Assembly (NCBI RefSeq): GCF_001619985.1 | Contig: NW_017264195.1 | Coordinates: 558,001-622,000, forward strand | Direction: 5' to 3' | DNA length: 64,000 nucleotides | Origin: Xylona heveae TC161 | Taxonomy: Eukaryota; Ascomycota; Xylonomycetes; Xylonales; Xylonaceae | The notes under the pieces: generated by a model | The model's database searches: none | The model's input: only the letters and a program-made list of their open reading frames with translations | Told to the model about the DNA's origin: nothing | Shown: positions 25,601 through 37,870 of the stretch, piece by piece | How positions within the stretch are numbered: position 1 is the stretch's first letter | Layout: each line of letters starts with the position of its first letter | Program-made: the position numbers and the translations under genes

Positions 25601-27109
25601 AATCATGGGAAATCCAAAGATGTATAGACTCTTAAGATTAGATTCTTAGAACCTATTAAACCTCAAGGATGAAAGGAGAGCAAATGAAACTGACTAGATC
25701 TGGATCTTAAATGGGTACAGAAAGCTAGAGAGTAGACTCAACACCTGAAGACAGTCATAGAGACAACTGTAGAATTTATAGAGGAACTAATAATTGACAA
25801 GATGGAAGAGGAAGCTAAAGTGGCAACAATATTGATTATTGAAGCATGTAAATGACCAGATGAACTACTCAACCAATACCAGTAGGACCAGAACAAGCAA
25901 AAGCACAAAGTCAATGCACAGTATGTGTTCAGAGAGATAAACATGCATTACCTAGGAACATCTAGTGGACTAGAACAAGAAAATAAGATCTAACAAGTAA
26001 TCTATAAAAACTTGGCACAATGACACCTGTACTTGTAAAAAGTAGTCATGGAATGACACTAGAACTATGTTAAATGACTTGAGAAGGAAGTTGACAAGCA
26101 AACCAAAATAACCCAAGGAGAAACTACAAAATAGATCAGAGTACTACAGAGACAGACCCAAGAACCAGACAAACTAGAAAAGGAACAGGAAGACAAGTTC
26201 CTAGCCTGATATAGGTGAATGACAGAATATGTAGATCTAATTACTAAGGAGATTGAACAGACCAAAAGATACTAGAATATTGCAGGTGTAATATTAGAAG
26301 AAGCCATACTCATAAAGCTAAGGGAGGACTTCAGAGAGCAAAGTAAATGATACTGGCTAGATGACCTGAAAATCCATGATGAAGATTGGCTAGCAGAAGT
26401 AGATTGACAATTTGTAGCAATCAAATACATTAGAAGAGTCTAAAGACAGACAGTAGGACAACACAACTTCCATCAAGGAACAAAAGAAGAAAAAGTCATA
26501 AAGTAGAACATCTAGAAAAATGCTATTGAGAGTTGGACCCCAGAGCACCAGCAATGACACTAAGACCTAGAACAGTAGCTGAGGAGACAACAAAAGGAGC
26601 AACAACAGCATAGGCTAGAGACAGGAGAAATATCCATTTCAGAAGATAAGGAGTCTGATGACTTGGAAACTAAAGTTACTAATGCTAAAGCTCATTATGA
26701 AGAGTACCTATTTTACAAACTCCAAGAGGCTCAAAAGGAATGTAACTAATGGAGAGACCAAGCTTTCAAGACAGAGACAACAGGATGCTACCATTCATGG
26801 TATGAATGTTAAAAGATTGGATGCCTGAATTGGATTCAATGACAAGACAAGCATCTGGACCTAGTCAAGTAGTACAACTGTGTAAGGGACAAATGCTATC
26901 TACATACTCTAGAATAACAAGTATCAAAAAGTAATCCAAGGTATCTAGGACATTATCAAATACAGAAACAGGATTGTATAGCAAATGGCTGCTCAGTGCA
27001 TGGCATTGATATAAGTTCCAAAGGGGAATCTTAGTCAAAAAACTAGAAGGCTACCTAAATCTAGAGTGACAGAATGACATGGCTATACACTCTGTAAACA
27101 TGAACCCAG

Positions 27110-30100
27110 AGAACACAGTGTATATGCAAGTTCAAATCCAAGGAAAACATATCAGTGTACTAGTGGACAGTAGAGCCACAGGTAGTGTCATATCACCCAG
27201 GGTAGTAGAACAGCTAAATCTGCTGTAGGAACTCAAGAAAAATCTAATTTGAGTACAAATGGTGGATGGGAATTCACTAGCATATGGTGAGGGATTCATC
27301 ATGATACATATAGAAGAGCTCAATGTATAACTAGACAGGATGTCTTGGCATAGCTCTATTAACATTATTGATATAGGAATGAAGTTGGACCTCATTTTAA
27401 GAATGGACTAGTTACAAGCAACCAACCCACAAATTGACTGGTGTCAATGGACCATTTACTTTCTCACTGCAAAGGTCACAGGAAGTTAACAAACTAGAAG
27501 GCCCAGATCAGAAAGTCCTGAGTTGCTCAGAAAGGCAGGATGCCAAGGACTCTAACAGGATAAGCAACAAATGAAGATCAATCATAAGAAATTGACAAGA
27601 GACTCAAATATCAAGGTAATAAGTCTCAGACACATGCAGAAGGAGATATCAGATACTAAGCACAGAGCTTATGTAATGTAGATCTGTAAGGTTGAAAGAA
27701 TGCTAACAACTGAGATACCACTAGAATATGAAGAGTTCAGGGAACTTTTCAAAGATCTGAAGGAAACAGCTTTACCAAAACACAAGCCATGGGATCATGA
27801 GATACCTCTCAAGGAAGGGGCAATATTGAAACCAGGACTGATATATCTCAAAATACAATAGCAAGCTGAGGTGTTAAAAGAATATCTTGTGAAAAACATT
27901 GAGAAAGGATACATCAGATCCAGTGAGAGTCCAATAGGATCTCCAATACTGTGGGTACCAAAGAAGAACAGCAAACTAAGACTATGTGTAGATTATTAAT
28001 AGTTAAACAACAAAACAGTTAAGAATGTATACCCATTACCACTTATCCAGGAACTCCAAGACTGATTGTCAGGAGCTAAATGGATGACAATGTTTGATAT
28101 CTGGGAGGGATATTACCAAATCCATATGAAAGAAAGAGAAGAATGGAAAACAGCTTTCAGGACTTGTTATGGCCTATATGAGTACCTAGTGATGCCATTC
28201 AGACTTATGAATACATCAGCTACATTCCAAAGCATGATCAACAATGTATTTTAACAATATCTAGACATTTTTGTTATAGCATACTTAGATGATATTATAG
28301 TCTACATAGATAGAATGTTGGAAGAACACAGAGAGCAGGTTAAGAAGGTCTTAACTAAACTCAGGGAGTATGACCTCTATGTTTAGCCCAAAAAATGCAA
28401 GTTTCATCAAGAAGAAGTGGAATTCTTGGGATTCATTGTATCTGGCAAAGAAATTAAGATGGACTCAAAGAAAGTCCAGGATATACAGAATTGAGAAGCA
28501 CTAAAAAGCAAAAGAGGGATTAGAGAATTCCTAGGCTTTGCCAATTTCTACTAAAAGTTCATATGAAGATATTCCAAAATTGCAACACCACTTACAGAAT
28601 TGATGAAGGACAGTGTATCCTTCAGTTGGACTGAAAAAGCTCAGAAATCATTCAAAGAACTAAAAAGGAAGTTTTTAGAAGAACCAGTACTAAAGATGTA
28701 CAAACCAGGAAAGGAAGTTGAGGTTGAGACAGACTCATTAGACTTTACCATTGGAGCACAAATGACACAGATAGAAGAGGACAGCAAAAGACACCCAGTA
28801 GCCTTCTACTTATAGAAACTATCAGTACTGGAATTGAACTACAATATCTATGATAAAGAACTACTTGGAGTAGTATTAGCAATGGAGTATTGAAGAGTCT
28901 GCTTGCTAGGAGCAAAAGGTACAACCACAATATACTCAGATCATAAGAATCTTACAACATTCACAACAACAAAAAAGTTGAACCAAAGACAAGTACAATG
29001 GGCAGAAACATTAGCTTAGTACAATTTCTAAATACACTACAAAAAGGAGAAAGAAAACAAAGTTGTGGATGTACTCAGTCAACAAGAAAAGTATAAAAAA
29101 GGTGTAGAACCAGTACAAGACATGATACTCAAACTTGACAGTAATGGGACCCTAGTGTATGGAGCAAAAACAATTGCAGCATTATAAATCAAAAGTCACA
29201 ATACTTGAGAACAAAGAATACAAGAAGCAACCCAAGATGACAGAACTACAAATCACAAAGCAAGAGAACTGCTCAAAGATGGACTCTTATACCATGAAGG
29301 ACAAATCTATGTACCACAAAAGTTATGAAAAGAATTGGTTAAAGAGATACATGAAGAACCAATGAGTGGACACCCAGGAATTACAAAAACAGTTGCACAA
29401 ATTATAGCAAACTACTACATACCAGGAATATGAAAATTAGTTGAAGAAATAATCAGAGGATGCCATGTTTGCAACCAGGACAAGAAAAGCAGACATAAGC
29501 TATATAGGAATTTAAGGAATCCAGAAGTACTACATCAGCCATAGAAATTAGTCATGATGGACTTTATTACAGATTTACTAGAATCAATAGACCTAGTTAC
29601 AGGACAAAAGTATAATGTATTACTTGTAATTGTGGAACAACTTATGAAATACACATATTTCATCCCAATGATGAAGGAAGCTATAGCAGAACAAACAGCA
29701 TACCTAGTACTACAAACAGTAATAGCAAATCATTAGCTACCAAAGGAATTTATTACTAACAGAGACAAGTTATTTACATCAAGATTCTGGAGAACAATGA
29801 TAGCAAACTTGGGAGTAGAGTACAAGATATCAACTACAGCTCATTCACAAACAGATGGACAAACTAAACAAATTAACTAGATTGTTGAACAGTATCTACA
29901 ATACTATATCAGCTACCAACAAGACAATTGAGTACCATTGTTACCAGTTGCTCAGTATGCATATAATAGTACAAAACAAGATACTATTGGAATGTCACCA
30001 TTTTAGGCAAATTACAGATATGATTCAGTGGTTCAAAGAATGGAAATCAAGAATGACAGTACATTACTACAAGGATTACAGTATAGCCAAGGGATCAAGG

Positions 30101-30590
30101 AACTTCATGAGTCACTATGACAAGAAATCAAGTTCAGAAACCAGAAAATGTAGGAATATACCAATCAGGGAAGATTGAACAGACCAATCTTTAAGGAGGG
30201 GAGTAAAGTTTACCTACTCTGTAAAAACTTGAAATCCAAGAGACTGAATAAAAAGTTAGACCATGTCAAGGCAGGACCTTTCAAAATCAAGAAACAAGTC
30301 AACAAAGTAACATATCAATTACAACTACCTAAAGGAACAAGAATACATCCAACATTCCATGTCTTACTATTGGAACCAGCACCAGAAAGTATACCACTTG
30401 CAAAGGAACTAGACATTTCATCCAAGGACAAAGAATATAATATCAAAGAAATTCTAGATGTAAAGAAGGAAGGTCAGCAATGAAAATACTATGTCAAATG
30501 ACTTGACTACAGGGAAGAATCAAATTCATGGAAACCATGGACCAATTTGAATTGCCCTGAGAAGATTGCTAAATACCACTAACAACACTC
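27110..30590 (+). pseudogene. Pol of chromovirus 2 (PR-RT-RH-IN-chromodomain)
   Basis: Protease-like LVDSRATGSVIS lies near 27,155. Reverse-transcriptase blocks include ILWVPKKNSKLRLCVDY (about 27,945), EWKTAF and YLVMPF (about 28,140-28,200) and AYLDDIIVY (about 28,280). RNase H follows with FLGFANFY (about 28,530). Integrase contains HPGITKT-like and H2C2-like blocks near 29,370-29,480 and a catalytic core to about 29,900. The end carries FHVLLLEPAPES and a chromodomain-like stretch. Broken in many places. Confidence 0.8.
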
Positions 30591-31063
30591 AAAGAAGAGG
30601 AAATCAGAAGGTTTAGAAAGGACCAATTAATCAAGAAAGGATCAACAAAGAGCTTGGAAGAGGCCTGGAGATTGAAGAATTGCTCCAGTTGTTCAACCTC
30701 TTTTATGGAAGCCAACTTGCAATTGAACAGTTCCTTCTCATGCAAAGACAACTTGCCTAGTTGCTTATAGAGGTATAACTGACAAGCAGCAAGCTCAGAA
30801 GTTTTTTCTTCAACAAGCTCAAGTTGGGACTCCAGCTTGTAATACTCTTTCCACAGACAATCCCATTCACAAGCAGAAACAACAAGATTATACAAAGAAT
30901 TACAAGAAATGTACTTAAAACAGTGACCAGAATCCAAGGAAATTAGACAATGATGGTTGTTATAGTAACAGGCAGAACAGGGAGTTAGCATTTCATGACC
31001 CAAACAATTCATTTTAGAAGCAAGAATGCAATGACACTTAGAAGAGGATTCAGCTTTTGGCAT
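30569..31063 (-). CDS. Antisense Cys-rich/coiled-coil ORF of chromovirus 2 (looks whole)
   Basis: An uninterrupted 164-codon frame on the strand opposite to gag-pol, starting MPKAESSSKCHCILASK. The open frame continues upstream to 31,099 without an ATG. The N-terminal half has a Cys cluster, C-x2-C-x6-C then two more Cys. The C-terminal half (KEYYKLESQLELVEEKTSEL and on) is Leu/Glu/Lys-rich and should form a coiled coil. It lies between the chromodomain end, which it slightly overlaps, and the 3' LTR. A similar antisense region lies in chromovirus 1 (about 38.25-39.49 kb). Antisense ORFs of this type are, as I recall, common in fungal gypsy elements, with no proven function. A structural by-product is possible. 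Confidence 0.55.
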   Translation of the reverse strand: MPKAESSSKCHCILASKMNCLGHEMLTPCSACYYNNHHCLISLDSGHCFKYISCNSLYNLVVSACEWDCLWKEYYKLESQLELVEEKTSELAACQLYLYKQLGKLSLHEKELFNCKLASIKEVEQLEQFFNLQASSKLFVDPFLINWSFLNLLISSSLSVVSGI

Positions 31064-31186
31064 GATGGAAACAAACAGGTTGAGGAAATGAAAACACAAA
31101 AGGTAGGGAGCCTTACCCTTATAAGAAGAACCTAGCAGTTGCAGAATCAGCCTTTCAAGTTAAAAGAATAAAAAGGGAGAACCTAA

Positions 31187-31708
31187 TGTAACAATAATTA
31201 CAAGGGTCAGTAACAGATGGTGCAGGATCATTATATAAAGTACAGAGGCATGGTACACTTTTGATATCACAAGACAAGGGGTTACATGATGATAAGATAA
31301 GAAGGTGGAGATCAGTGGCAGAATAAAGTGATTAGTAGTGATTAGGGGTGATTAGTACTAATCATAGCTGATCAGCACTAATCAACAAACAGGACCACTA
31401 GAATAGACTGTTATATAAGGAGGATGGTTTTCCTATATAGCTAGAATTGTTCTATGTAGTTCTTGACATTATTGTTTTAGCATTATTGCTTTACAGTATT
31501 CAGTTATCAGTATTTAGATAATAGTATGATGATAATCTTATTGTTTACTTTATCTACTGGACCTAAATTATCATATCATCTTATATTGCTCCTATCACTA
31601 AATAATATTGCAGGATGCTATATTACTAGGTAAGAACCCTTGATATACTAACAGGGAACTATCTAGGAAGATACAATCTAATGCCTATCTGTAGGTGTCA
31701 CTATAACA
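31187..31708 (+). repeat. 3' LTR of chromovirus 2
   Basis: 522 bp, preceded by the polypurine tract, and followed by the ATACC duplication at 31,709-31,713. Near its end an ATG (31,681) happens to be in frame with the downstream ORF. Confidence 0.92.
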
Positions 31709-33021
31709 ATACCTATGCATCCCCTGGTTGGTTTAGACATGATTATCTGCAAGCAGTGGAACAAGATTCATTCTTCTACACTTATCCATCTCTTGTAGCA
31801 GAGATTATTGCAGCTTATACCATTATTGCCAAAAGCACAAGCCTGACAAGCTTGCAACAATACACTGATCTTGATTGCCTCCATCAATACATTCTACATG
31901 CTCATTGCATGTTTCAAGCATTAGTTAGATGTGCACATAATGCTACAAGATCTAACTGCTACTACCTTAATGGCAATGATACAGAAGACAATGAAGGCTG
32001 GTACAGGGGTCTCAGAACTATCATTGATGAAGCCATAGAGGATGAGGCTTACAATAGACAAACAGCTGAAGCATATGTACAGGGAAGTTCCAAATTCTTA
32101 CATTTAATCAGCCTACTAAATATTTATATTGGTGTCTATTTAGCAGCCTTTGCTCATGAGTATGGTACCCTCATAAATATCAATGTACTTGCTAAAGAAT
32201 TCAAGCACATATACTTTAAACAACTTGCTAATAAAGCTTTTCTGTCAAACTTGATAGAATATATGTTTGCCAAAGACATTCTCAAGTAGTCTTTCTATCT
32301 TGGCCTGGCTGGCATGTAAAATTCTTTGCATCCAGATCTAACTAAAGCATTTGAATTGCTGAAAATGTAATGTCCATTGCTCTTGAATGGCTTTCTCCCT
32401 GTAGTAGACTATCTATATAGAGATGAGCCTACAGGCTTTTCTTCTCCTTTGCTAGATGACACTCATTACATCTCTGTTTGTTTGGCCTGCTGAGGGTTTG
32501 CTATAGATCATGACAATGTATTTAACCTTACAGCTCAAACTAGATTATTATATCTTTCTCACACCAGTCTATTCATGCAGCAGCTGGCAGAGGCTTTTGC
32601 CTGGAACTATGGTATCCAACACATTGTAAGACATGATGGACAGCTTCTGAAATAGTATGGCTAGATAAATTATACTGATCCTACAACAAATCAACAATAC
32701 ATGATGAATATCAGAGACAACTTTCTCCTGGCAGGATCCAAGTGTCAACTGCAGCAGATATTTACATACTATTACTATTCAAGTATATACTACTTCCTGA
32801 TTGGCTCATTGATCAACCCTGTGTACAGATTGTCAGGTGAACCATTGATTAACAATTTGTTACAGCTACCAATTTATTATCTATCAGTAGATTTGTTAAT
32901 TGTTGGCCTCCCTGCAGCTAATTGCTGTCATTTATATCTTGTTCCTATACCATCTAGCAGAATACCAGAGGAGATTGATACTAAATTATTATTAGATAGT
33001 AATTTTCTATTAAAATGTCAA
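31709..33021 (+). pseudogene. Transposase-like ORF, right part (downstream of chromovirus 2)
   Basis: This continues the sense of the left part. With one copy of the ATACC duplication the frames are in register. An open stretch from the LTR to 32,289 contains SPGWFRHDYLQAVEQD, AKSTSLTSLQQY and AFAHEYGTLININVLAKEFK. After a few in-frame stops the frame goes on through MNIRDNFLLAG (32,701) to a stop at about 33,021-33,024. The AKSTS block and the YG-N-NVL-EFKH block match my memory of the uncharacterised fungal transposon ORF mentioned for the left part. No catalytic residues can be assigned with certainty. Confidence 0.5.
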
Positions 33022-33306
33022 TAGACTGTTGATTTTCTTTAAATGGTTACTGGTTTCTATATTAAAAATATATATATTATACATACAATTTTATATAATA
33101 ATGTATTTTATTTAATTAAATAATTTTTTAATTATTTTTTACATTTATTTTTTTAAATATTCTAATATTTAATAGATAATTATTTTTTTAATTAAATATT
33201 AAAAGATATATACTGTTCAAATTTAATAATAATAAAAAACTATTTTTAACCTTTGTACTAATATTGGTTGCAACTTGCAGAAATAGTTTTCTACTATAAA
33301 AATTTT

Positions 33307-33348
33307 TAATTTATTATAGTTTAAATAATCTCTAGAAAAGCACTTAAG
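33307..33348 (-). repeat. Right terminal inverted repeat of the TIR transposon
   Basis: AGCACTTAAG at the very end mirrors the CTTAAGTGCT at 14,472. Followed by TA. Confidence 0.75.
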
Positions 33349-35089
33349 TAGTATTGGTAGCTTGAAGTTTTTTTTTTAAGTATAGTTGTTTTGGCCTTGG
33401 AGTTGGAGATTTTTATAGTATTTAAACTATAAAATCTATGTCTGGCTTTTTTTCAATTGATTAAATGATTGAATCTATCTTAATTGAGGTATTTTTAATC
33501 AGAACAGTAGAAAATAATAGTAAAAATAGAAAGTTTGTTATTGGTGTTTAACTCATATTCTTTCAAAGAGCAAGTTCTGCTTTTAAACTTATTTTTTGCT
33601 ATTTTCCTGAATTATTTTTTCAAGAAGCAAGACTTTACTTACAAGTATCTTCCAAGCCTTATTCCTTGCTACCAAGGTAATACTTACTCTTTTTCACTAA
33701 ATTATAGTATAAATCAAGCCTAGTCTATACTTAATCTAGTAGAAATCTAGTTTAAATTTTGGTCTACATTTAATTTTTTATAGCTAGATATAGTTCTTTT
33801 AGGTCTTGATTGTTAAGATTACCAAGAGTTTATTATTTTAGATATAGAAAAATTCAGCCAGGATTAATATCTTTCTTCCTCTAAAAACAAGAAAACTTGT
33901 TTTTTACTTCTAGAATTTTATCTAGCTAGTAGAGATTAAAAAAGTTTCCTTAAACAGTAGCTTAAGGAGTACTAAATTAATTTTGTAGCTACTAGCTATA
34001 CTTTATAAAGGCTCCTGCTCTTTACAAAGTACTAGGTATATTAAATCTTTAAAGAAAAAAGCTTCTAATATAATTAAAAATTAGGATAAAATACTAGAAT
34101 ATAATGTTTTTAGAGCCTAACTTTGTATCCTTGGTCCTTGGTATTTTTTGAAAACAAAGCAAATAAATAATTAAAACAAATCAAAAATTTACTTTTTCCA
34201 GGATCTACAAAGATAGTTTGTTTCAGGTTCTAGAAAATACAAAACTAAATACAAAGATAGTTTAAAAACAAAAGAAAATCTAGGTCCAGATCCAGGTCCA
34301 GGGAGATAGTACAAAACCAAATATAAATCTTTATCAAAACTTAACAAAATAACTTGCAGAAATGAAATTGACAAAGAATTGATAGTATTATGAGGGGAAA
34401 TCATCTAACTTGTAGTATAAAGTACTTTGAAAAGAATGTTTTATAACTAGGCAACTAGAAGGTTTACCTACACAAATAATAATAGAAAATAAAGTGTAAA
34501 GCAAATAAAATTAGAAACAACTTGCAAAAATGAAATTAACAAAAGATTGGTGATGTTATAAGGGGGAAGATATTTTGTAATACAAAAAGTATAAAAACTT
34601 CAATACTTAATAACTTAACAACAAACAATGATAATAACAAAATTCAAAATGAAATACAATATTCTTGCATACAAAAGACAGAAAATAGATTTTAAAGAAG
34701 ATTGAAAAAGAATTGGTAGAGTTGTAGAAAGAGTAAAAAATTTTCATTTAGTAGTATAGTACTTAGCATCTAAGATTTAGGATGCAAAAAAACCACAACC
34801 ACTAGTGATTTTTTTCTAAATTTTGAATAAATTAAACAAAATAAGTAGATAAACATATAAAACAAGTTTGGAGTAAATAACTTAAGATTTAGTTAAGTAG
34901 TAAGGAAAGAAACTTTTTCTCTCTTGTCTTCAAAGTAAAGAAAATTTTAAATTCTTATAGCTCTATCAATTTTAATTTAAACAAAGTCAATCAAGATGGA
35001 AATAAGATCTTGAAAAGTTTTCTTTAATTTAAGTTAATTTATACTTGATTTAAAGTTCTATTGGTAGAAATAGAAAGGGGGAGTTTGTA
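33349..35089 (-). mobile_element. 5' region of the Tad1-like LINE
   Basis: This is the LINE's 5' end on the minus strand, cut from the rest by the TIR transposon. The frame of ORF1 crosses the junction (ATNTIKKK). A segment at 34,351-34,400 (AACTTGCAGAAATGAAATTG and on) recurs imperfectly at 34,519-34,570, about 170 bp away, so the 5' UTR may contain tandem units. The last bases before the target duplication are AAGGGGGAGTTTG on the plus strand. Confidence 0.6.
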
Positions 35090-37870
35090 TATATATTTTA
35101 TGTTATAGCATTTACTTTTTTAGGATTTATCATCTCTACTAAGAGTATTAGCATGGAAAGTAAGTAGGTTAAAGTAATTAAATTGTAGCCAAAACTAAAT
35201 ACTATTAAAGAAATTTAGATATTTCTTGAATTTACTAACTTCTACAGGTGATTTATTAATAAATACTTTTGGATTATTATACTTTTTTTTAAATACTTTA
35301 TTAAATTAAAAAATAACTTTTTTTTAAAATTTCTACTTGATAAGGATGTAGAACAAGCATTTTTTACCTTTAAAACAGCTTTTGCAAAAGCATTAATATT
35401 TATTTATTTTGATAAAATGAAACTAATTTGACTTGAAATTAATATTTTAAAATTTGCTATTTCAGCTATTTTTACATAGCTTGTACAAAAAAATAACCCT
35501 TGCTAGATTTATTAGTATTTTGTTATTTTTTAAAGCTAAAAACTAGAGAAAACAAAGTAGGAATATAGTATATATAATTAAAAATTACTTGCTATAATTA
35601 ATGCATTTATATACTAGTGACATTATCTCTAAGAAAATCATCATAAAATTTTTGTTTTTTTTTATTATAACAATTTGTGTTATTTTATAACTATTAAAAA
35701 ACTAACTTTGAGACAGGCAATCTAGGCAGAAAAAATTGTTATATTTTTATTTTAAATAAAATATTACCCTGGAAAAACTAATCCAGCTAATGTTCTTTCA
35801 AAATGTTTTGATTATAAAAAACAAGTTAAACAAGAAAGCTTTTTACTAGATGCTATGAGTAAAAAACTTGCCTGAATACAATATTATATTGTAAGAAAAA
35901 ATACTTTTATAGTATAACTAGTATATATTAAATATTTTATAAGGCAAGATAAAAGAAAAACTAAAACTTGTCTTCTTAAACTAGTAAAATTACTTACAGA
36001 AACAAAAAAAGAGTGAGAAATACCTCAAAACAATGCTACAAGCTCTAATTACAAAAACTAGCTATTGAAAGTAGTAAGAACTATTTTTGAGAATTTAGGT
36101 ATTTAACTACCTTTAATAGTGAGAGTTATCATTGATAATTTAAAGTTATAATCATTTTAGATAATGTATGCTAGTCCAAGTTTGCAAGATAATAAGTGGT
36201 CTTGACAGAACAAAAACTATTAAAATAAATTATCTTAATAGAGTAAAAACTATTATAACAAGCTTTGACAAGATAAAAATTGTCAAGATAAAAATGCTGT
36301 TTACAGAAAATTAGAAATGCAAATAGTTAAAAAATTCTATACTAAACTTACATAAAACAAACTTTTTCAAAAGATTTATTATTTCTTTAATAATAACTAC
36401 AAAACAAATTATATTTATATATAGTTAATAAAAATAAAAGCTTAAAAGCAGCTTGAAAGTACTAAACAGAGTAGAAAAAATAAATTTGTCAATTCTAACT
36501 AGATAGTTTTACCAATCCAGTAGTACATTAATATCTAACTTGTTTATTGCCTTAAATGCTAGACAATTGACTAAGGTAAATATTACTAAGGTAATTTTAT
36601 ATACTAAAAAATGAAAAATTATACCTTGAGATTATAAGATGCTACCATAATGATATACTCACAGAACATTTTAGAATAAAATAAATATACAAACTGCTTT
36701 ATCATTTGCTTAATTGGTCTAGTATATATCAAAATATAAAATTATACTATAAGTATTATATAATTTGTTAAAGATACAAAGGTATATAAATATAAAAAAT
36801 ATAAAAATCTTACTTCATTACCTGTTTTAACTTACTTTTGATTAAAAATATCTATAGATTTTATTATAAATCTACCACCTAATAAAAATAAATTAAAAAA
36901 TTTTTATGACTCTATTCTTATAGTTGTTAATTATTTTATTAAAATATTATATTATATACTAATAAGAAAAGAAATTAAAGTATATAATTTTATCTAAATT
37001 TTCATGTAAAAAGTTGTATAATTGTACAAAATCCTTGATAGCATTATTATGAATAAAAGCTTGCTCTTTACTTCTTATTTCTAGATATCTTTTTGTTTCT
37101 ATTTACAAGTTAAAAGGCAACTTTTAACAGCATTTTATACCTAAACAAACAAACAAATAAAATAACAAAACTAAATTCTTAAAATATATATATGTATGTA
37201 TTTTTCAAAAGAGCAAAAGAAATAAGTAACTTTACTTCTATCTACAGAATTTACCTATAATAATTCTACATATACTACTATAAATATCTTACTCTTTTAT
37301 ACAAATTGTAGTTATAATCTTCAAATAAACATAGAAATATACTCTTATAAGCATGAAGCTAAAAATACTACTTTACTTTTAAAGAAACTTAAAGATTTAT
37401 AAGTAAATCTCTATCAAAAACTTACCTAAATCAATAAAATCTATGCTCACTATTATAATTATGGCAGGCAACTACAAGTATATAAAGTTAGTAATAAAAT
37501 ATAGATAAATACAAGAAATTTTAAACTCAAATAGTCTAGCAAAAAACTTACTCCTAAATATCTTGGACTATACAAAATTATAGAAAAAATAGAGAAAAAC
37601 ACATATAGATTCACTATATTTATATTACACAATAAATCATTAAAGTTGCATGACATTTTTAATATTCTACTACTAGAACCTATATATTAATATAACTTTT
37701 AACTAGATAAAGATAATTTCTATAACAATTAGAAGATAAGTACTTTAAATGACAAGTACAAGGTAAGTAATATTTTTGATAGTCATCTCAAAAATAATTA
37801 TCTCAAATATTTAGTCAAATGAAAAGAGTATAAATAAACAAAAAAAAATCTAGGAATCTGTAGAAAATAT
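35090..37870 (+). pseudogene. Chromovirus 1 pol, second part
   Basis: Starting next to the LINE's target duplication the frame reads TFLGFIISTKSISMES and then FLEFTNFY, the end of reverse transcriptase. RNase H is at about 35,340-35,880. Integrase includes SIDFIINLPP near 36,850 and YDSILIVVNYF near 36,905. A chromovirus-type end has KKLTPKYLGLYKIIE (about 37,540), LLLEPIY and YLKYLVKWKEYK (37,800-37,830). Heavily decayed. Confidence 0.7.

Larger units (their letters stand above)
24134..31708 (+). mobile_element. Ty3/gypsy chromovirus 2, full-length layout, broken
   Basis: LTRs lie at 24,134-24,657 and 31,187-31,708, starting TGTAACA and ending TATAACA or CATAACA, with an exact ATACC duplication. 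Internal parts run in family order: Gag (about 24,830-25,390), a CCHC knuckle (25,532-25,585), aspartic protease (about 27,110-27,410), reverse transcriptase with YLDD (27,890-28,480), RNase H (to about 29,080), integrase (about 29,330-30,100) and a chromodomain (about 30,440-30,590). A polypurine tract AAAAGGGAGAAC precedes the 3' LTR. An antisense ORF lies before the 3' LTR. The frames hold well over ten breaks. LTR similarity, roughly nine in ten by eye, and the lower AT content suggest it is the youngest layer, though ageing by decay may exaggerate its age. Confidence 0.9.
14472..33348. mobile_element. Large TIR DNA transposon with SNF2-like helicase and transposase-like ORF
   Basis: The left end CTTAAGTGCTTATATAG and the right end, read inward on the other strand, CTTAAGTGCTTTTCTAG, form terminal inverted repeats of about 42 bp. 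Both continue into ATTATTTAAACTAT and then ATAAATT. TA flanks both sides (14,470-14,471 and 33,349-33,350). Without chromovirus 2 the element is about 11.3 kb. It sits in LINE ORF1, whose frame runs on across the junction. Inside are a minus-strand ORF (15.0-16.6 kb), a SNF2-type helicase (17.8-21.6 kb) and a large transposase-like ORF (22.2-24.1 plus 31.7-33.0 kb). The reading frames contain stops, so this copy is inactive. The superfamily is not settled. Confidence 0.75.
8270..35089 (-). mobile_element. Tad1-like LINE, about 7.2 kb of own sequence, split by later insertions
   Basis: On the minus strand the order is 5' region (33,349-35,089), ORF1, endonuclease, reverse transcriptase, RNase H (down to 9,806) and a C-terminal region plus 3' UTR (8,294-9,065), ending in an (AAAT)n tail at 8,270-8,293. 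The flanks carry TATATATTCTAT (8,258-8,269) and TATATATTTTAT (35,090-35,101), a 12-bp target duplication with one difference. Landing in chromovirus 1, it splits that element's reverse-transcriptase region. Two TIR elements later inserted into it, at 9,066-9,803 and 14,472-33,348. The reading frames hold many stops, so it is dead. Length and domain order fit the fungal Tad clade. Confidence 0.8.
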
